Shown here: positions 9,100 through 18,483 of the stretch, in pieces
How the letters are laid out: every line of letters starts with the position of its first letter
Numbering within the stretch: position 1 is the stretch's first letter
Assembly: GCA_002842045.1 (NCBI GenBank)
Contig: PHBX01000015.1
Location: 1 to 64,000 of the forward strand
Length of the DNA: 64,000 nucleotides
From: Chloroflexi bacterium HGW-Chloroflexi-3
Lineage (GTDB): Bacteria; Chloroflexota; Anaerolineae; Anaerolineales; Anaerolineaceae
Direction: 5' to 3'
Notes under the pieces: generated by a model
What the model was told of the DNA's origin: nothing
Seen by the model: only the letters and a program-made list of their open reading frames with translations
Databases searched by the model: none
Translations under genes and position numbers: made by a program

Positions 9100-9222
9100 T
9101 ATAATTAACATAGAAATTAAAAAAGGAGGCTTGAAGGATTAATGATTGACAACCTGTGATACATGATCACTTCGTAAAGGAAATTCCTTTGTTTGTATTT
9201 CTTTTTAATCACAGGTAGGACT
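9100..9222 (+). promoter_or_regulatory. Leader of ABC-F gene: -10 box, short upstream ORFs, alternative hairpins
   Basis: A TATAAT lies at 9100-9105. A strong SD (AAAAGGAGG, 9121-9129) precedes a 5-codon ORF, MIDNL (ATG 9142, TGA 9157), and a second mini-ORF, MITS (9163-9177). ACCTGTGAT (9152-9160) can pair with ATCACAGGT (9208-9216), burying the AGGTAGG ahead of the ABC-F ATG. GTGAT (9156-9160) can instead pair locally with ATCAC (9166-9170). A further hairpin AAAGGAA/TTCCTTT (9176-9190) is followed by a T-rich stretch. This is the layout of a translation or transcription attenuator. Confidence 0.55.
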
Positions 9223-10866
9223 ATGCTTCAAGTAACTCAACTTTCAAAAACATATGGGCTTGATCCCATTTTACAGGATATAAATTTCACTCTTAACCCC
9301 GGCGATCGTTTCGGGCTGGTGGGGATTAATGGTACCGGTAAAACAACCATAATCCGGATTATTGTTGGAGAAGAAACGCCGGATAAAGGGGTCGTTAATT
9401 TCTTTCCACAGACTCTGCGAATTGGTTATTTGCCGCAAGGAATGAATATTGATGATAATTCTTCAATTGGATTATTCTTAGGCGGAAATCCCGAGGAGTT
9501 ATCAGATCTTGAAGAGGATTTGGGTCGACTGGCAAACTCTTTAGCGAATCATCCTGAAAACCAGACTGATCAATCACAATTTGATCTGATTTTAAACCGT
9601 ATCAACCTTATTCATGGCATTCAACATCAAGCACCAATCATCCTAAACGCGCTCGGATTGGGAGAATATGATCTCCATACCCCGGTTGCTCATTTGAGTG
9701 GCGGGCAAAAAACGCGTTTGATGTTATCCAAAGTCCTCATGCAGAATCCACAACTTCTGATATTGGATGAACCTACCAATCATCTGGACATTGGCATGCT
9801 CGAGTGGCTGGAAAACTGGATCAACCAATTTCAGGGAGCTGTATTGCTGGTGAGTCACGACCGCACATTCCTGGATCATACTGTTAATGGGGTTCTGGAA
9901 CTCGATGAACACTCTCACAAGATCTCATTCACCCATGGAAATTACAGTGAATATCTGGATCAGAAAATTGCCAAACAGGATAAGCAACTGCATGCTTATC
10001 AGGATCAGCTGAACGAGATTGATCGATTGCGCAGAGCTGCTTCCGAAATGCGTTCCAAAGCCAAATATCGCAAAGGGGGCAAGACCAATCCATCCAAAAC
10101 CGATGGATTCAGTATTGGTTTCTTTGCCAACCGCACCAAAGAAACCCTTCAAAAAGCTAAAAATATCGAGAAGCGGGTTGAGAAATTAATGAATGAAGGT
10201 GTTGATAAACCAGCACGAACCTGGCAAATGCGGGTTGATTTTCAGGAAACCCCCAACTCTGGTAGGGATGTCTTGATTTTAGATGATCTGAGCATTGGTT
10301 ATGGAAATCTGAATCTGGTAAATCATATTGATTTGATCCTGCGCTTTGGAGAACGAGTGGCATTGATTGGAGAAAATGGTTCTGGCAAGACGACCTTCAT
10401 CAAGACCATTCTGGGAGAGATTCCCGCGTTAAAAGGTAACTTCCGTTTGGGAAGTCAGGTACATGTCGGTTATATGTCCCAGGAGCAGAGTGAACTTGAT
10501 CTCGAATCGAATGTTCTTGAAACCATCAGTAAAATATTATCCCAGAATGAAACAGAGAATCGCAGCTTTTTATCGAAGTATCTATTCAAAGGTGACGAAG
10601 TTTTTAAACAGGTCAAAAAACTCTCCTACGGGGAAAGAGCTCGTTTATCGCTTGCCTGTCTTGTAGCTCAGGGATGTAATTTCCTGATTCTGGATGAACC
10701 GATCAACCATCTGGATATCCCCTCTCGGACTCAATTCGAAAAAGCATTATCCGAATTTGAGGGTACCATCATGGCAGTGGTACATGACCGCTACTTTATT
10801 GAAGGGTTTGCCACCCAAATCTGGGAGGTGAAGGATAAAAGCATCATGACCCGGGAAAAACTGTAA
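9223..10866 (+). CDS. ABC-F family ATPase (possible ribosome-protection protein)
   Basis: 547 aa soluble protein with two ABC cassettes and no membrane segments. Cassette 1 has GINGTGKTT, signature LSGGQ and LILDEPTNHLD. Cassette 2 has GENGSGKTT, signature LSYGE and LILDEPINHLD. Between them is a charged ABC-F interdomain linker (about residues 235-320). ABC-F proteins act on the ribosome, either as housekeeping factors or as antibiotic-resistance proteins. The LSYGE second signature and the attenuator-like leader favour an inducible ribosome-protection type, but the sequence alone does not settle it. The start at 9223 (MLQVTQLSKTYG) is preferred over TTG 9193 because cassettes of this family begin at this point. 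Confidence 0.85.
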   Translation: MLQVTQLSKTYGLDPILQDINFTLNPGDRFGLVGINGTGKTTIIRIIVGEETPDKGVVNFFPQTLRIGYLPQGMNIDDNSSIGLFLGGNPEELSDLEEDLGRLANSLANHPENQTDQSQFDLILNRINLIHGIQHQAPIILNALGLGEYDLHTPVAHLSGGQKTRLMLSKVLMQNPQLLILDEPTNHLDIGMLEWLENWINQFQGAVLLVSHDRTFLDHTVNGVLELDEHSHKISFTHGNYSEYLDQKIAKQDKQLHAYQDQLNEIDRLRRAASEMRSKAKYRKGGKTNPSKTDGFSIGFFANRTKETLQKAKNIEKRVEKLMNEGVDKPARTWQMRVDFQETPNSGRDVLILDDLSIGYGNLNLVNHIDLILRFGERVALIGENGSGKTTFIKTILGEIPALKGNFRLGSQVHVGYMSQEQSELDLESNVLETISKILSQNETENRSFLSKYLFKGDEVFKQVKKLSYGERARLSLACLVAQGCNFLILDEPINHLDIPSRTQFEKALSEFEGTIMAVVHDRYFIEGFATQIWEVKDKSIMTREKL

Positions 10867-10929
10867 TAAAACAATAGATAATGAGGTGGCATGCTAATCC
10901 CATTTTTGATACAGGTTGAGGATATTTAA

Positions 10930-11886
10930 TTATAAATTTCGATTTACCTTTATTTGTTTTAAATCTTTGAAATCACCCAGAAATAATGCTCCAGGAAGGG
11001 TGACAAATAAGATTAAAAATCGGGAAAGAACCGCAAAGATGGCAGCCTGATCAGGACTGACACCAATCAGCGTATAAAAGAAGGTGATTGATACCTCTCG
11101 CAGACCATATCCATTGATCGAAATTGGAAGCATAGTGATGAAGTAAGATAGGGCACTGATCCCCATCACCTGAACCAATTTCACCTGGATATCAAGACCA
11201 AGGTTGAGCAGCCATAAACCCATAAATATTACAAAAATTGAAAACCAGGAAACTACAAACGCCTGAAAAACTACCCAGGGTTTTTGTGCCCAATTCTTGT
11301 ATGCAGTGATGAATTGATACCAACTTTTCTGAAACCACTTTTTAATGACAGACAGATTCAATGTAGCCATCATCATAATTTGAGTGTTTTTATCAGCAAC
11401 TGCCTGTGGCCAGATGGAGAAGGAAAATGGGAGAATGGTAAGAAAAGCAACAACATTAACAAATCGGTCAAGCACAATCGAAGCAAAATTCAAACCTTGA
11501 TTATGACTGAACTGGTTGATCTTAATCAATCGAATCATATCACCACCAATGGTCGAAGGCAAAAAATTGGATGCAAAAGCACCTGCAAGAACAATTTTTA
11601 TTAGCTGCCATATGCTGACGTGAATGTCCTGAGAGTTCAGCAAAATTGACCATCTTAGGGTATTCAGTACTTGCCCAACAAAATTTAGCAACAATACGAT
11701 AACGATTGTCCAAATCGGAATTCGAATGAGGGTTTGCAAAATTTGATCCCAATTTTGACTGGAAATTAACCAGATTAAAAGGACTACCGAAAATAGCGTA
11801 ATTACCCATTGGAATGAATGGAATAATATGGATTTCTTGTCCAACCTGTTCCGCGATGATTCATCCAAAGGCAAATTATTTTTCAT
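10930..11886 (-). CDS. Flippase-like / LPG-synthase transmembrane-domain protein
   Basis: 318 aa integral membrane protein with about eight segments of the TIGR00374 (AglD/MprF N-domain) family. It includes the family-typical stretch FASNFLPSTIGGDMIRL and a later GYGLREVS motif. Members are linked with lipid or glycan translocation and modification, and the exact reaction is unknown. It is the last gene of a four-gene minus-strand envelope operon, 9 bp after the GT4 gene. Confidence 0.82.
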   Translation of the reverse strand: MKNNLPLDESSRNRLDKKSILFHSFQWVITLFSVVLLIWLISSQNWDQILQTLIRIPIWTIVIVLLLNFVGQVLNTLRWSILLNSQDIHVSIWQLIKIVLAGAFASNFLPSTIGGDMIRLIKINQFSHNQGLNFASIVLDRFVNVVAFLTILPFSFSIWPQAVADKNTQIMMMATLNLSVIKKWFQKSWYQFITAYKNWAQKPWVVFQAFVVSWFSIFVIFMGLWLLNLGLDIQVKLVQVMGISALSYFITMLPISINGYGLREVSITFFYTLIGVSPDQAAIFAVLSRFLILFVTLPGALFLGDFKDLKQIKVNRNL

Positions 11887-11895
11887 CCATCGTAC

Positions 11896-13032
11896 CTAAT
11901 CAGATTGGTTTGCAACCTGTATGAAAATTTCCATATACTGGCTGACGATGCGATTAATATCAAATTTTTCAGCCAATTTCAAGCTGTGCTTTTTAAATAC
12001 TTTCGTTAATTCTGGATTGGTTAACATCCTTAGTAACATTTTTTCCCAATCATCATGATTTCCAGGGAGTAATTTGTAACCATTGTAACCTTCTTCAATC
12101 AGGTCAATAAATCCACCAATATCGCTGACTAACAATGCCAGGCCAGCAGCCAATGCCTGCACCCCCACCAGTGGTAACCCTTCTGATAAAGATGGCATGA
12201 ATAAAATATCACTATTTAGAAATATTTCGCGCACCTCTGAGGGAGATACCCAACCAGTGAATAGGAAACGATCATTAATTCCAGCTTTATTAATCGCTTG
12301 CGTTATTTCCGACCGGAGCGGACCATTCCCCACCATCGTACAGCGCCAGGGTATGTCTTTCAATTTCGAAAGTGTTCTGATAATTTGAATGGGATCTTTC
12401 TGCTGGGTAAAACGCCCCGCAAAAACAACAATTGGTGGATTTTGCACAATCAGATTATTTGGATTAATGGATTCCAAATGAACACCATTATGAATAATCT
12501 GCACATCCACAGGGTATTTTGCCAGAACAAGGTTGCGTGTGAATGCGCTAACTGCAATCACACGGACAGCACTTTTCCATACGGCTGGTGTGAAAGGGTA
12601 TACCCATCTGAACCACCGATCTGTTTTGTGCGGAACCCCACCGGGTATATCTCCCAATTGCGTGGTTATAATGTAAGGGATCTTGAATTCCCTCCACAAT
12701 AAGTAGGCGATCCATCCTGCCGGAACTGCAAAATGAACATGTACAAGATCGGGTTTCTGGCGTTTGATTTCTTTTCTGGCTTTTATCCATCCCTGCAGCA
12801 CAAATGCAGCCATGGTGATTGCACCTGCCTTGTAAGGTTTTGATCGTAAAGAACGGACACGCAGAATCTTCACCCCATCCAGGGTTTCTTTCATTGCCAA
12901 ATCTTTATAATGGGCAGTAATCATGCTGACAGAGTGCCCCATTTTTGCAAACCCAACACATAAATCCTGTGCTGCTTTGCCCCCTCCACCACCAATTGGT
13001 GGATATTCATGTGATAAGGTTAATATTCGCAA
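11896..13032 (-). CDS. Glycosyltransferase family 4
   Basis: 378 aa GT-B fold enzyme. The N-terminal glycine-rich acceptor loop (HEYPPIGGGGGKAAQDL) and a C-terminal nucleotide-sugar site around MPSLSEGLPLVGVQALAAG (E-x7-E pattern) are both present. It is probably a cytoplasmic, membrane-associated enzyme that adds a hexose to a lipid-linked glycan. It sits 9 bp from the neighbouring GT2 gene in the same operon. Confidence 0.88.
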   Translation of the reverse strand: MRILTLSHEYPPIGGGGGKAAQDLCVGFAKMGHSVSMITAHYKDLAMKETLDGVKILRVRSLRSKPYKAGAITMAAFVLQGWIKARKEIKRQKPDLVHVHFAVPAGWIAYLLWREFKIPYIITTQLGDIPGGVPHKTDRWFRWVYPFTPAVWKSAVRVIAVSAFTRNLVLAKYPVDVQIIHNGVHLESINPNNLIVQNPPIVVFAGRFTQQKDPIQIIRTLSKLKDIPWRCTMVGNGPLRSEITQAINKAGINDRFLFTGWVSPSEVREIFLNSDILFMPSLSEGLPLVGVQALAAGLALLVSDIGGFIDLIEEGYNGYKLLPGNHDDWEKMLLRMLTNPELTKVFKKHSLKLAEKFDINRIVSQYMEIFIQVANQSD

Positions 13033-13041
13033 ATCAAATCC

Positions 13042-14016
13042 TTATTCTTGCGTTTTGCTCTGGCTTCTATATTCAAAACCGACGGTGCTGCGAATGGTAT
13101 AAGTAGGTTTATGTTGGGCTTCGTGATATGTTCGTACAAGCAGTTCAGCGATCAACCCCATCAGAATCGATTGAAATCCCAGAATAAAAAACATACTACT
13201 GATCATGAATAAGGGTGAAGCAATTACAGAAACAGAAAAAAAGATCCTTCTAAAAAAAAGATACAACAAAATCAAACTGGAAATTCCCATAATCAGGATG
13301 CCAGTACCACCAAACAAATAAATGGGTTTGTTTGCATATGAATTGAGAAACTTCACAGTAAACAGATCCAGAATCACCTTGATGGTTCGCTCCAATCCAT
13401 ATTTAGCTTTACCATACTTGCGGGGATGATGGTGAACCGGAATCTCCAAAATTTTTGCACCGACTGAATTGGCATAAACCGGTATAAAACGATGCATTTC
13501 CCCATATAATCGGAATCCGGTTAGAACTTCTCGCCGGTATGCTTTTAATGTACAACCGTAATCATGCAGGTGAACTCCCGTGACAACCGAAATCAATTTA
13601 TTTGCAAATAAGGAAGGTAAGGTTCTGGTGATAAAAGTGTCTTTTCTTTTAGCTCTCCATCCACTGACCACATCATAACCAGTGTAAATCTTCTCCAACA
13701 ACAATGGAATATCCTGTGGGTCATTCTGTAGATCCGCATCCATTAAGACAATAATCTCACCTTTGGCGTGGTCAATTCCGGCAGCTATAGCAGCGGTTTG
13801 GCCAAAATTTCGACGCAAACCAATCACACGCACATGCTGAGGGTCTTTTTCGACGATTTCTTCCAACTTGGTAAAACTACCATCTTTACTGCCATCGTCT
13901 ACCAGAATGAGTTCCCATTCCTCCTGAACTGATTGCATAGCATCCGTCACTGCCTGATGTAGCATATGGATTGTTTCTTCCTCGTTATAGACTGGTACGA
14001 TTATGGATAAGTGCAT
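13042..14016 (-). CDS. Polyprenyl-phosphate glycosyltransferase (GT2, GtrB/ArnC-like)
   Basis: 324 aa. A GT-A domain with VDDGSKDGS and the DXD motif MDADLQNDP is followed by two C-terminal membrane segments, as in DPM1/GtrB/ArnC enzymes. The RKYGKAKYGLERTIKV segment is a known family feature. Such enzymes load a sugar onto undecaprenyl phosphate. The GT39-type enzyme encoded just upstream would use that donor outside the membrane. Confidence 0.88.
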   Translation of the reverse strand: MHLSIIVPVYNEEETIHMLHQAVTDAMQSVQEEWELILVDDGSKDGSFTKLEEIVEKDPQHVRVIGLRRNFGQTAAIAAGIDHAKGEIIVLMDADLQNDPQDIPLLLEKIYTGYDVVSGWRAKRKDTFITRTLPSLFANKLISVVTGVHLHDYGCTLKAYRREVLTGFRLYGEMHRFIPVYANSVGAKILEIPVHHHPRKYGKAKYGLERTIKVILDLFTVKFLNSYANKPIYLFGGTGILIMGISSLILLYLFFRRIFFSVSVIASPLFMISSMFFILGFQSILMGLIAELLVRTYHEAQHKPTYTIRSTVGFEYRSQSKTQE

Positions 14017-14128
14017 CGGTTCACCTTTGTAAATCTCATTTGTTGATTAATTCTATCAGAATCTTACGGCTAAATTAGGAAACTTTACATTTGTTTATGA
14101 ATCCAATGATAATAATCGAAGTAATTCC

Positions 14129-16024
14129 TTACTTTCGTGAAAAAATTTGAATCTCAAAGCGTTCAGTATCACATTGCAGAGCTGGCGACAATGGAGGAAT
14201 CTCTTGAAATCCTAAAGCTTGCATTTGGAGCCAGACGTCAGGAGGAATTGGTGGTGTTGCCAGAAAGTAGTCTGCCTGAGATAACCAATCATTCGCAGCT
14301 TCTTTATTCCATAACCCGTATCGCAAGAGAAAGTCTGTTTCTCCACTATTAACAAAGGAATAATTCGTATTAATTTGGGCTGGTAATAATTGCGGGTCTT
14401 CCAGATACAAGAGCATTACAGGAGACATGCTGGTAACCCGCCAATCTATTTTTGCGCCTGGTTCAATCTGATCAGCCAGCTGTTGTCCGGATTGTTCAAT
14501 TTGATCAATGACATCATTTCTACAATCATAGGTGAACACTCCACCACCAAAAATCCAGGTAGGCGAAAGAAGAAATCCTATCATCAAGAAAGATGTAAGT
14601 AATATATAACTCATACTAATATTTTTTTTATTTCTAAGAAAACGGTAAAGGATAAATACCAGAACAATCCATACAATTCCAACGACGAATCCCATAACCG
14701 TTGGAATTAAGACTGGTAATACCTCCAAGCGTACCTGTTCAAAACTTAAATTATATTTATTGGCCAAAATCTGCCAGAACTTTACTTCCCCCAGAATTAG
14801 TTGTCCTTTTCGCATCCAGGGTACAGGGAACCCAAAAAAACCATCCAGCCAATTAGAATAAGTTGGTAAACGAACAAAATCCTGATGGGTAGCAAATCCG
14901 AAAAGCGTTGTGGTCACCACAAACAATAATGAAATTATCCACCCCCATCCCCGCAGGTTGGTTGGTGATAGAGCAGGAATTAAAATGGAAAGCAGGATGT
15001 AACCGATCGGACTGAAAAATGAAATATACCCCGGTAGACAAAATTTACAATAATCATTTCCTAAACTAGCCCAGACATGTGAAAGAAATAAAACCACGAA
15101 TAATCCCGAGAGGACTATTACTGTTCTAAATTTCCATGAATTTTGTTTTAGCCTATGTATCGAAGTGAGCAAACCTGTGATTCCCAAACCCAAAGTAACA
15201 AAAAAATGCCAACGGAATCCTTGCATGAATATGAATAAATAACTCAACAAAGAAATGGACTCAGAATACGATTTTTCATCCGGATTTCGAATACGCCAGG
15301 GGTCTAAAAATGGTGTGATCGATTGGGGTAACCATTTAACCCAATTGGTTAGTATTTCTGGAAAATAAATTGCGTGTCCAATCAAAAGAAATATACTGAT
15401 CGTGGCTAGAGAGATCCAACCTGTTTTTTTCCCATGCTGCCAGAACATGAGTATCACAATAAACAGGGTAACAGGCAACATGTTTTCGCGAGTGAAAACA
15501 ATAATGGCGGCCAGAATACTTCCAGCCACAATTTGCCAGTTCCTTCTTTTTTCCCCTAATAAAAAGAACAAGCTCCATACCAAAAGGAATGCAATCAATA
15601 CCTGGGAAATCGCCTGGGCATAAAACTTAATGCCAACTGGATTTACAGCGATCAAAATCAGAATTAGAGTAGCGATTTTCTCTCCGGAAAAACGTCTGGC
15701 AATCAACCAGATTCCGGGTAATATCAGTACACTGAGGATGAATGCATACCATCTTCCGGTAATCAACCCTGGACCAAATATTACTTCCACCCAACCTGGT
15801 ATCAAAAATGAAAGCGGCATTTTATTCATCCAGACACCATAAGGTTGATAAGGCGCAAATACACCGCTGGTGAGTAAGTAACCTTTTAAAAGGTAGACAC
15901 CTTCATCCAATGAAGGTCTTAAACTATTCATTACCTGGTAAGCCTGAATCACATAAGCTACCAAAGCAGTAATTGCAGCGAAATACGTTAATTTAATATA
16001 ATGCCGTTTTAGAATTTCGGACAT
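14129..16024 (-). CDS. GT39/ArnT-like membrane glycosyltransferase
   Basis: 631 aa with about twelve membrane segments. An acidic pair in the first periplasmic loop (RPSLDEGVYLL, near residue 38) matches the catalytic region of PMT/ArnT enzymes. A ~120-aa soluble C-terminal part follows. It probably transfers a sugar from a polyprenyl-phosphate donor to an external acceptor. It is the first gene of the operon that continues with GT2, GT4 and the flippase-like gene. Confidence 0.8.
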   Translation of the reverse strand: MSEILKRHYIKLTYFAAITALVAYVIQAYQVMNSLRPSLDEGVYLLKGYLLTSGVFAPYQPYGVWMNKMPLSFLIPGWVEVIFGPGLITGRWYAFILSVLILPGIWLIARRFSGEKIATLILILIAVNPVGIKFYAQAISQVLIAFLLVWSLFFLLGEKRRNWQIVAGSILAAIIVFTRENMLPVTLFIVILMFWQHGKKTGWISLATISIFLLIGHAIYFPEILTNWVKWLPQSITPFLDPWRIRNPDEKSYSESISLLSYLFIFMQGFRWHFFVTLGLGITGLLTSIHRLKQNSWKFRTVIVLSGLFVVLFLSHVWASLGNDYCKFCLPGYISFFSPIGYILLSILIPALSPTNLRGWGWIISLLFVVTTTLFGFATHQDFVRLPTYSNWLDGFFGFPVPWMRKGQLILGEVKFWQILANKYNLSFEQVRLEVLPVLIPTVMGFVVGIVWIVLVFILYRFLRNKKNISMSYILLTSFLMIGFLLSPTWIFGGGVFTYDCRNDVIDQIEQSGQQLADQIEPGAKIDWRVTSMSPVMLLYLEDPQLLPAQINTNYSFVNSGETDFLLRYGLWNKEAANDWLSQADYFLATPPIPPDVWLQMQALGFQEIPPLSPALQCDTERFEIQIFSRK

Positions 16025-16223
16025 GAAACCCCAAAATCAATAGGATACTTCTATTATAAAGTGAAACATCTAAGATGAACCCGAATTTCCATTTTTCCAA
16101 AGGAATGATTTATATATAAATTTCAAAGTTATCTTTGTCAGGATTTAATATGACATGGATATCCTTTTAACCTTATATATAGAATAGATTTATTATCAAA
16201 CCAAAATTAGAATAAGCCTAAAT

Positions 16224-16886
16224 ATGATCAATCATTTGCCACTCTTTCCTTTAAATACAGTACTCTTTCCTGGGATGCCTTTGCATTTGCATATCTTTGA
16301 AAATCGTTATAAGTTAATGTTGAATCAATTAATGAATCACGAACCTGTTTTTGGAGTGGTTTTAATTAAACGTGGATTAGAATCTCTGGGTCCTCTGGCA
16401 GAACCTCATCTGATCGGAACGACAGCACGAATTCTCAAAGCTGATCCACTCAAAGATGGCTGCATTAATCTGACAGTTATTGGAGAAAAAAGATTTCAAA
16501 TCAAATCGATCAGTGATGAGAATCCTTATCTGACTGCGACAACTGAGGATTTTCCAATTGATTTTAAGCGCCCGTTGGATGTGTACCGCCGTATTCGACA
16601 TCTACGTAATCAGGTACAATTTTATTTACACACCATCAATAGGCTCGATGATATGGTCATTGATCTTGATCAGATTGAGATGCCAGATGATCCATTCTCA
16701 TTGATTTTCCTGGCAGCTTCTTTGCTTCAAATTCCGGCGCATGAAAAACAACCAGCTCTTAATGCAGAGTCAGCCTTGGAAATCTGCAATACGGTAGAAC
16801 GCCTGTATCGCAGAGAAAATGCTGTCCTGCGGAAATTGATTAATATAACCGCTGAACAGGCTCAGGGATTTGCGCTCTTAAATTAA
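16224..16886 (+). CDS. LON peptidase N-terminal substrate-binding domain protein
   Basis: 220 aa, starting MINHLPLFPLNTVLFPGMPL with IFENRYKLM following, the typical LonSB (ATP-dependent protease La N-domain) opening. It has no ATPase or protease domain, so it is a stand-alone LonSB protein. Its function is not known. It is divergent from the envelope operon and convergent with the replication/partition block. Confidence 0.88.
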   Translation: MINHLPLFPLNTVLFPGMPLHLHIFENRYKLMLNQLMNHEPVFGVVLIKRGLESLGPLAEPHLIGTTARILKADPLKDGCINLTVIGEKRFQIKSISDENPYLTATTEDFPIDFKRPLDVYRRIRHLRNQVQFYLHTINRLDDMVIDLDQIEMPDDPFSLIFLAASLLQIPAHEKQPALNAESALEICNTVERLYRRENAVLRKLINITAEQAQGFALLN

Positions 16887-16922
16887 TTTGTTGTTTTGAT
16901 ATTTTAAGATGACCGCATCAAG

Positions 16923-16936
16923 CGTGGTTACAAATC
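16923..16936. promoter_or_regulatory. Half-site related to the GTAACC/GGTTAC palindromes
   Basis: CGTGGTTACAAATC matches 13 of 14 bases of the right half of the palindrome at 21579-21592. It overlaps the stop codon of the DnaA-domain gene, at the left edge of the plasmid-like block. Confidence 0.35.
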
Positions 16937-17836
16937 GTAATCTTCACTCTCATCTTCGAATTCAGGAGCGAACCAGGTATCACTCTCATATTTACCAGAA
17001 ATTTCCTGGTCTTCAGGGGTTACTGGATCGTCCATTCTTACCTGTAATCGAATGCCTGCTGTGCGAATGCCGTTGGGCGTCATTACTCTACGCACGGTAT
17101 ATCGAATAAAATAACGTTTGACAAGCTCATTTTTCAAAACGGTCTTAAGTGTTCTTACACTGACACAGGCCTGTTCCGCCAATTCCCCCATTTCTGTTTC
17201 CAGAATATCTCGCTTTTCTCCAGTGTATGGATTCCAATAACAGACCTTTCTGGTCATCATGATAACAATTAAAGCAGAGTGACTAAGTAGCGGTAACCAT
17301 TTCTCCAGAAAATATTTGGTTACATAGATGCCTTTATCCGGTTGGATGATATTGGCTCTTTCATTCCCGTAGGCGCGCTGCAGCATGACCTTGCGTTTAC
17401 TGGTCGCTGGAAGGTCTTCATCCAGATCAGAATTTTCTTGATTTCCTTTGCCTGGTTTTTCCCGATTGGGTGGGGTTGGAGAAACTTTATCTTGATCTGC
17501 CTGCTCGGAGGATGAAAATGATTCATTCACACCATTTTCTGCGAATTGATTCGAAACAATCACTTCTACTTCCACATCACGTTTATATAAACCTGATAAC
17601 AAACGAGATATCCGAGAATTTAATCGGCTATTGATAAATTTCTTATTGAAATCATTCATGACCGCTATTCTAAATTTATCTGGGTTCCCATTAAACCCTA
17701 GTGGAACGATAGGATCAACCCAGGTCTTGAAGTCAGCCCGATTCATTTCGGGACGTAATTGACCCAGTACCATTTGCCAGGCTTCTTTGTGATCTGAATT
17801 TCCTATTTTGGTTTCCATCTTAAATTCTACGGTCAT
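16928..17836 (-). CDS. DnaA N-terminal-domain protein with winged-helix-like C-terminus
   Basis: 302 aa. Residues ~18-100 match DnaA domain I: W-x-x-VLGQLRPEMNRADFKTWVDPI, then hydrophobic strands and a basic helix. An acidic, polar linker (~105-150) follows. The C-terminal ~130 aa (YVTKYFLEKWLPLLSHSALIV ... VSVRTLKTVLKNELVKRYFI) looks like a winged helix of the replication-initiator or DnaD sort. The AAA+ and domain IV of DnaA are absent. Domain I normally recruits helicase and other replication proteins, so a plasmid-type initiator or regulator is plausible. It is last in a minus-strand run with an AAA ATPase. The start is uncertain: ATG 17836 or ATG 17818. Confidence 0.65.
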   Translation of the reverse strand: MTVEFKMETKIGNSDHKEAWQMVLGQLRPEMNRADFKTWVDPIVPLGFNGNPDKFRIAVMNDFNKKFINSRLNSRISRLLSGLYKRDVEVEVIVSNQFAENGVNESFSSSEQADQDKVSPTPPNREKPGKGNQENSDLDEDLPATSKRKVMLQRAYGNERANIIQPDKGIYVTKYFLEKWLPLLSHSALIVIMMTRKVCYWNPYTGEKRDILETEMGELAEQACVSVRTLKTVLKNELVKRYFIRYTVRRVMTPNGIRTAGIRLQVRMDDPVTPEDQEISGKYESDTWFAPEFEDESEDYDL

Positions 17837-17848
17837 CTTTCGTCAGCA

Positions 17849-18055
17849 TCAGAACCTTTCGTTCCACGGTGTTGATGTACGTTGCAAACACCTTAGATTA
17901 ATGAGTTTAATGTGATCTATATGATAAAAATGCACTCCTCCATTCGTATATCTATTCCGGCGAACATCCAGGGAATTGACAATATTCAATTGAAGTAAAT
18001 GAATTCCTCCTTTAATATCAATCTTTTTACACGCCTGGACACCTGCTTCACTCAT
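17849..18055 (-). CDS. Possible small hypothetical protein
   Basis: 68 aa with a GGAG about 9 nt before the ATG, in line with its neighbours on the minus strand. It has no recognisable domain. The segment contains a partial internal repeat (GGIHLLQLNIVN / GGVHFYHIDHIKLIN) that reflects repeated DNA, so this could be a regulatory repeat rather than a gene. The AT-rich stretch just upstream carries GATAATTA twice, 16 bp apart (18108 and 18124). Confidence 0.3.
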   Translation of the reverse strand: MSEAGVQACKKIDIKGGIHLLQLNIVNSLDVRRNRYTNGGVHFYHIDHIKLINLRCLQRTSTPWNERF

Positions 18056-18153
18056 TCAATTATCTCCATTTTCTTTAACCTACACGCAAATTTGATTGTG
18101 ATTTTTTGATAATTATTTCTTCCGATAATTAAGTATATTTTTGGTAGAAAAAT

Positions 18154-18483
18154 CTATTCCGAACTGATCAACATTTGTACCAATTCTTCCAGATTACGTG
18201 CTTTTTCGCCGGGTACCAGCTGTAAACGTGCACTACAAATTCGGGATATGATGCCAACCGTCTCCCCTAAGGAGATTTTGCGGCCTAACATCTTCGCCAG
18301 ACGATTCTGCCATTTGGTAAGTTCAGCCATTTCCCCCTTCGAGAGAGTTAATCCAACTTTGTGACGGGGTACCAATGATGGTGGTCTTCCGGGTGGCCGT
18401 GATTGCGGATCGGACGTGATCCGGCGAGCCTGATAGAGTTGAACCCAGGCGTTACTGGATACAGAGTGGGAATCATGCTTCAT
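18154..18483 (-). CDS. Small basic protein, possible ribbon-helix-helix DNA binder
   Basis: 109 aa. A flexible N-terminus contains an AT-hook-like PPGRPPS, then HKVGLTLS (strand), KGEMAELTKWQNRLAKML (helix) and a second helix to SARLQLV. The order and size resemble a ribbon-helix-helix fold, but this is a weak call by eye. Its start overlaps the end of the AAA ATPase gene by 11 bp, so the two are translated together. It could be the DNA-targeting partner of that ATPase. Confidence 0.6.
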   Translation of the reverse strand: MKHDSHSVSSNAWVQLYQARRITSDPQSRPPGRPPSLVPRHKVGLTLSKGEMAELTKWQNRLAKMLGRKISLGETVGIISRICSARLQLVPGEKARNLEELVQMLISSE

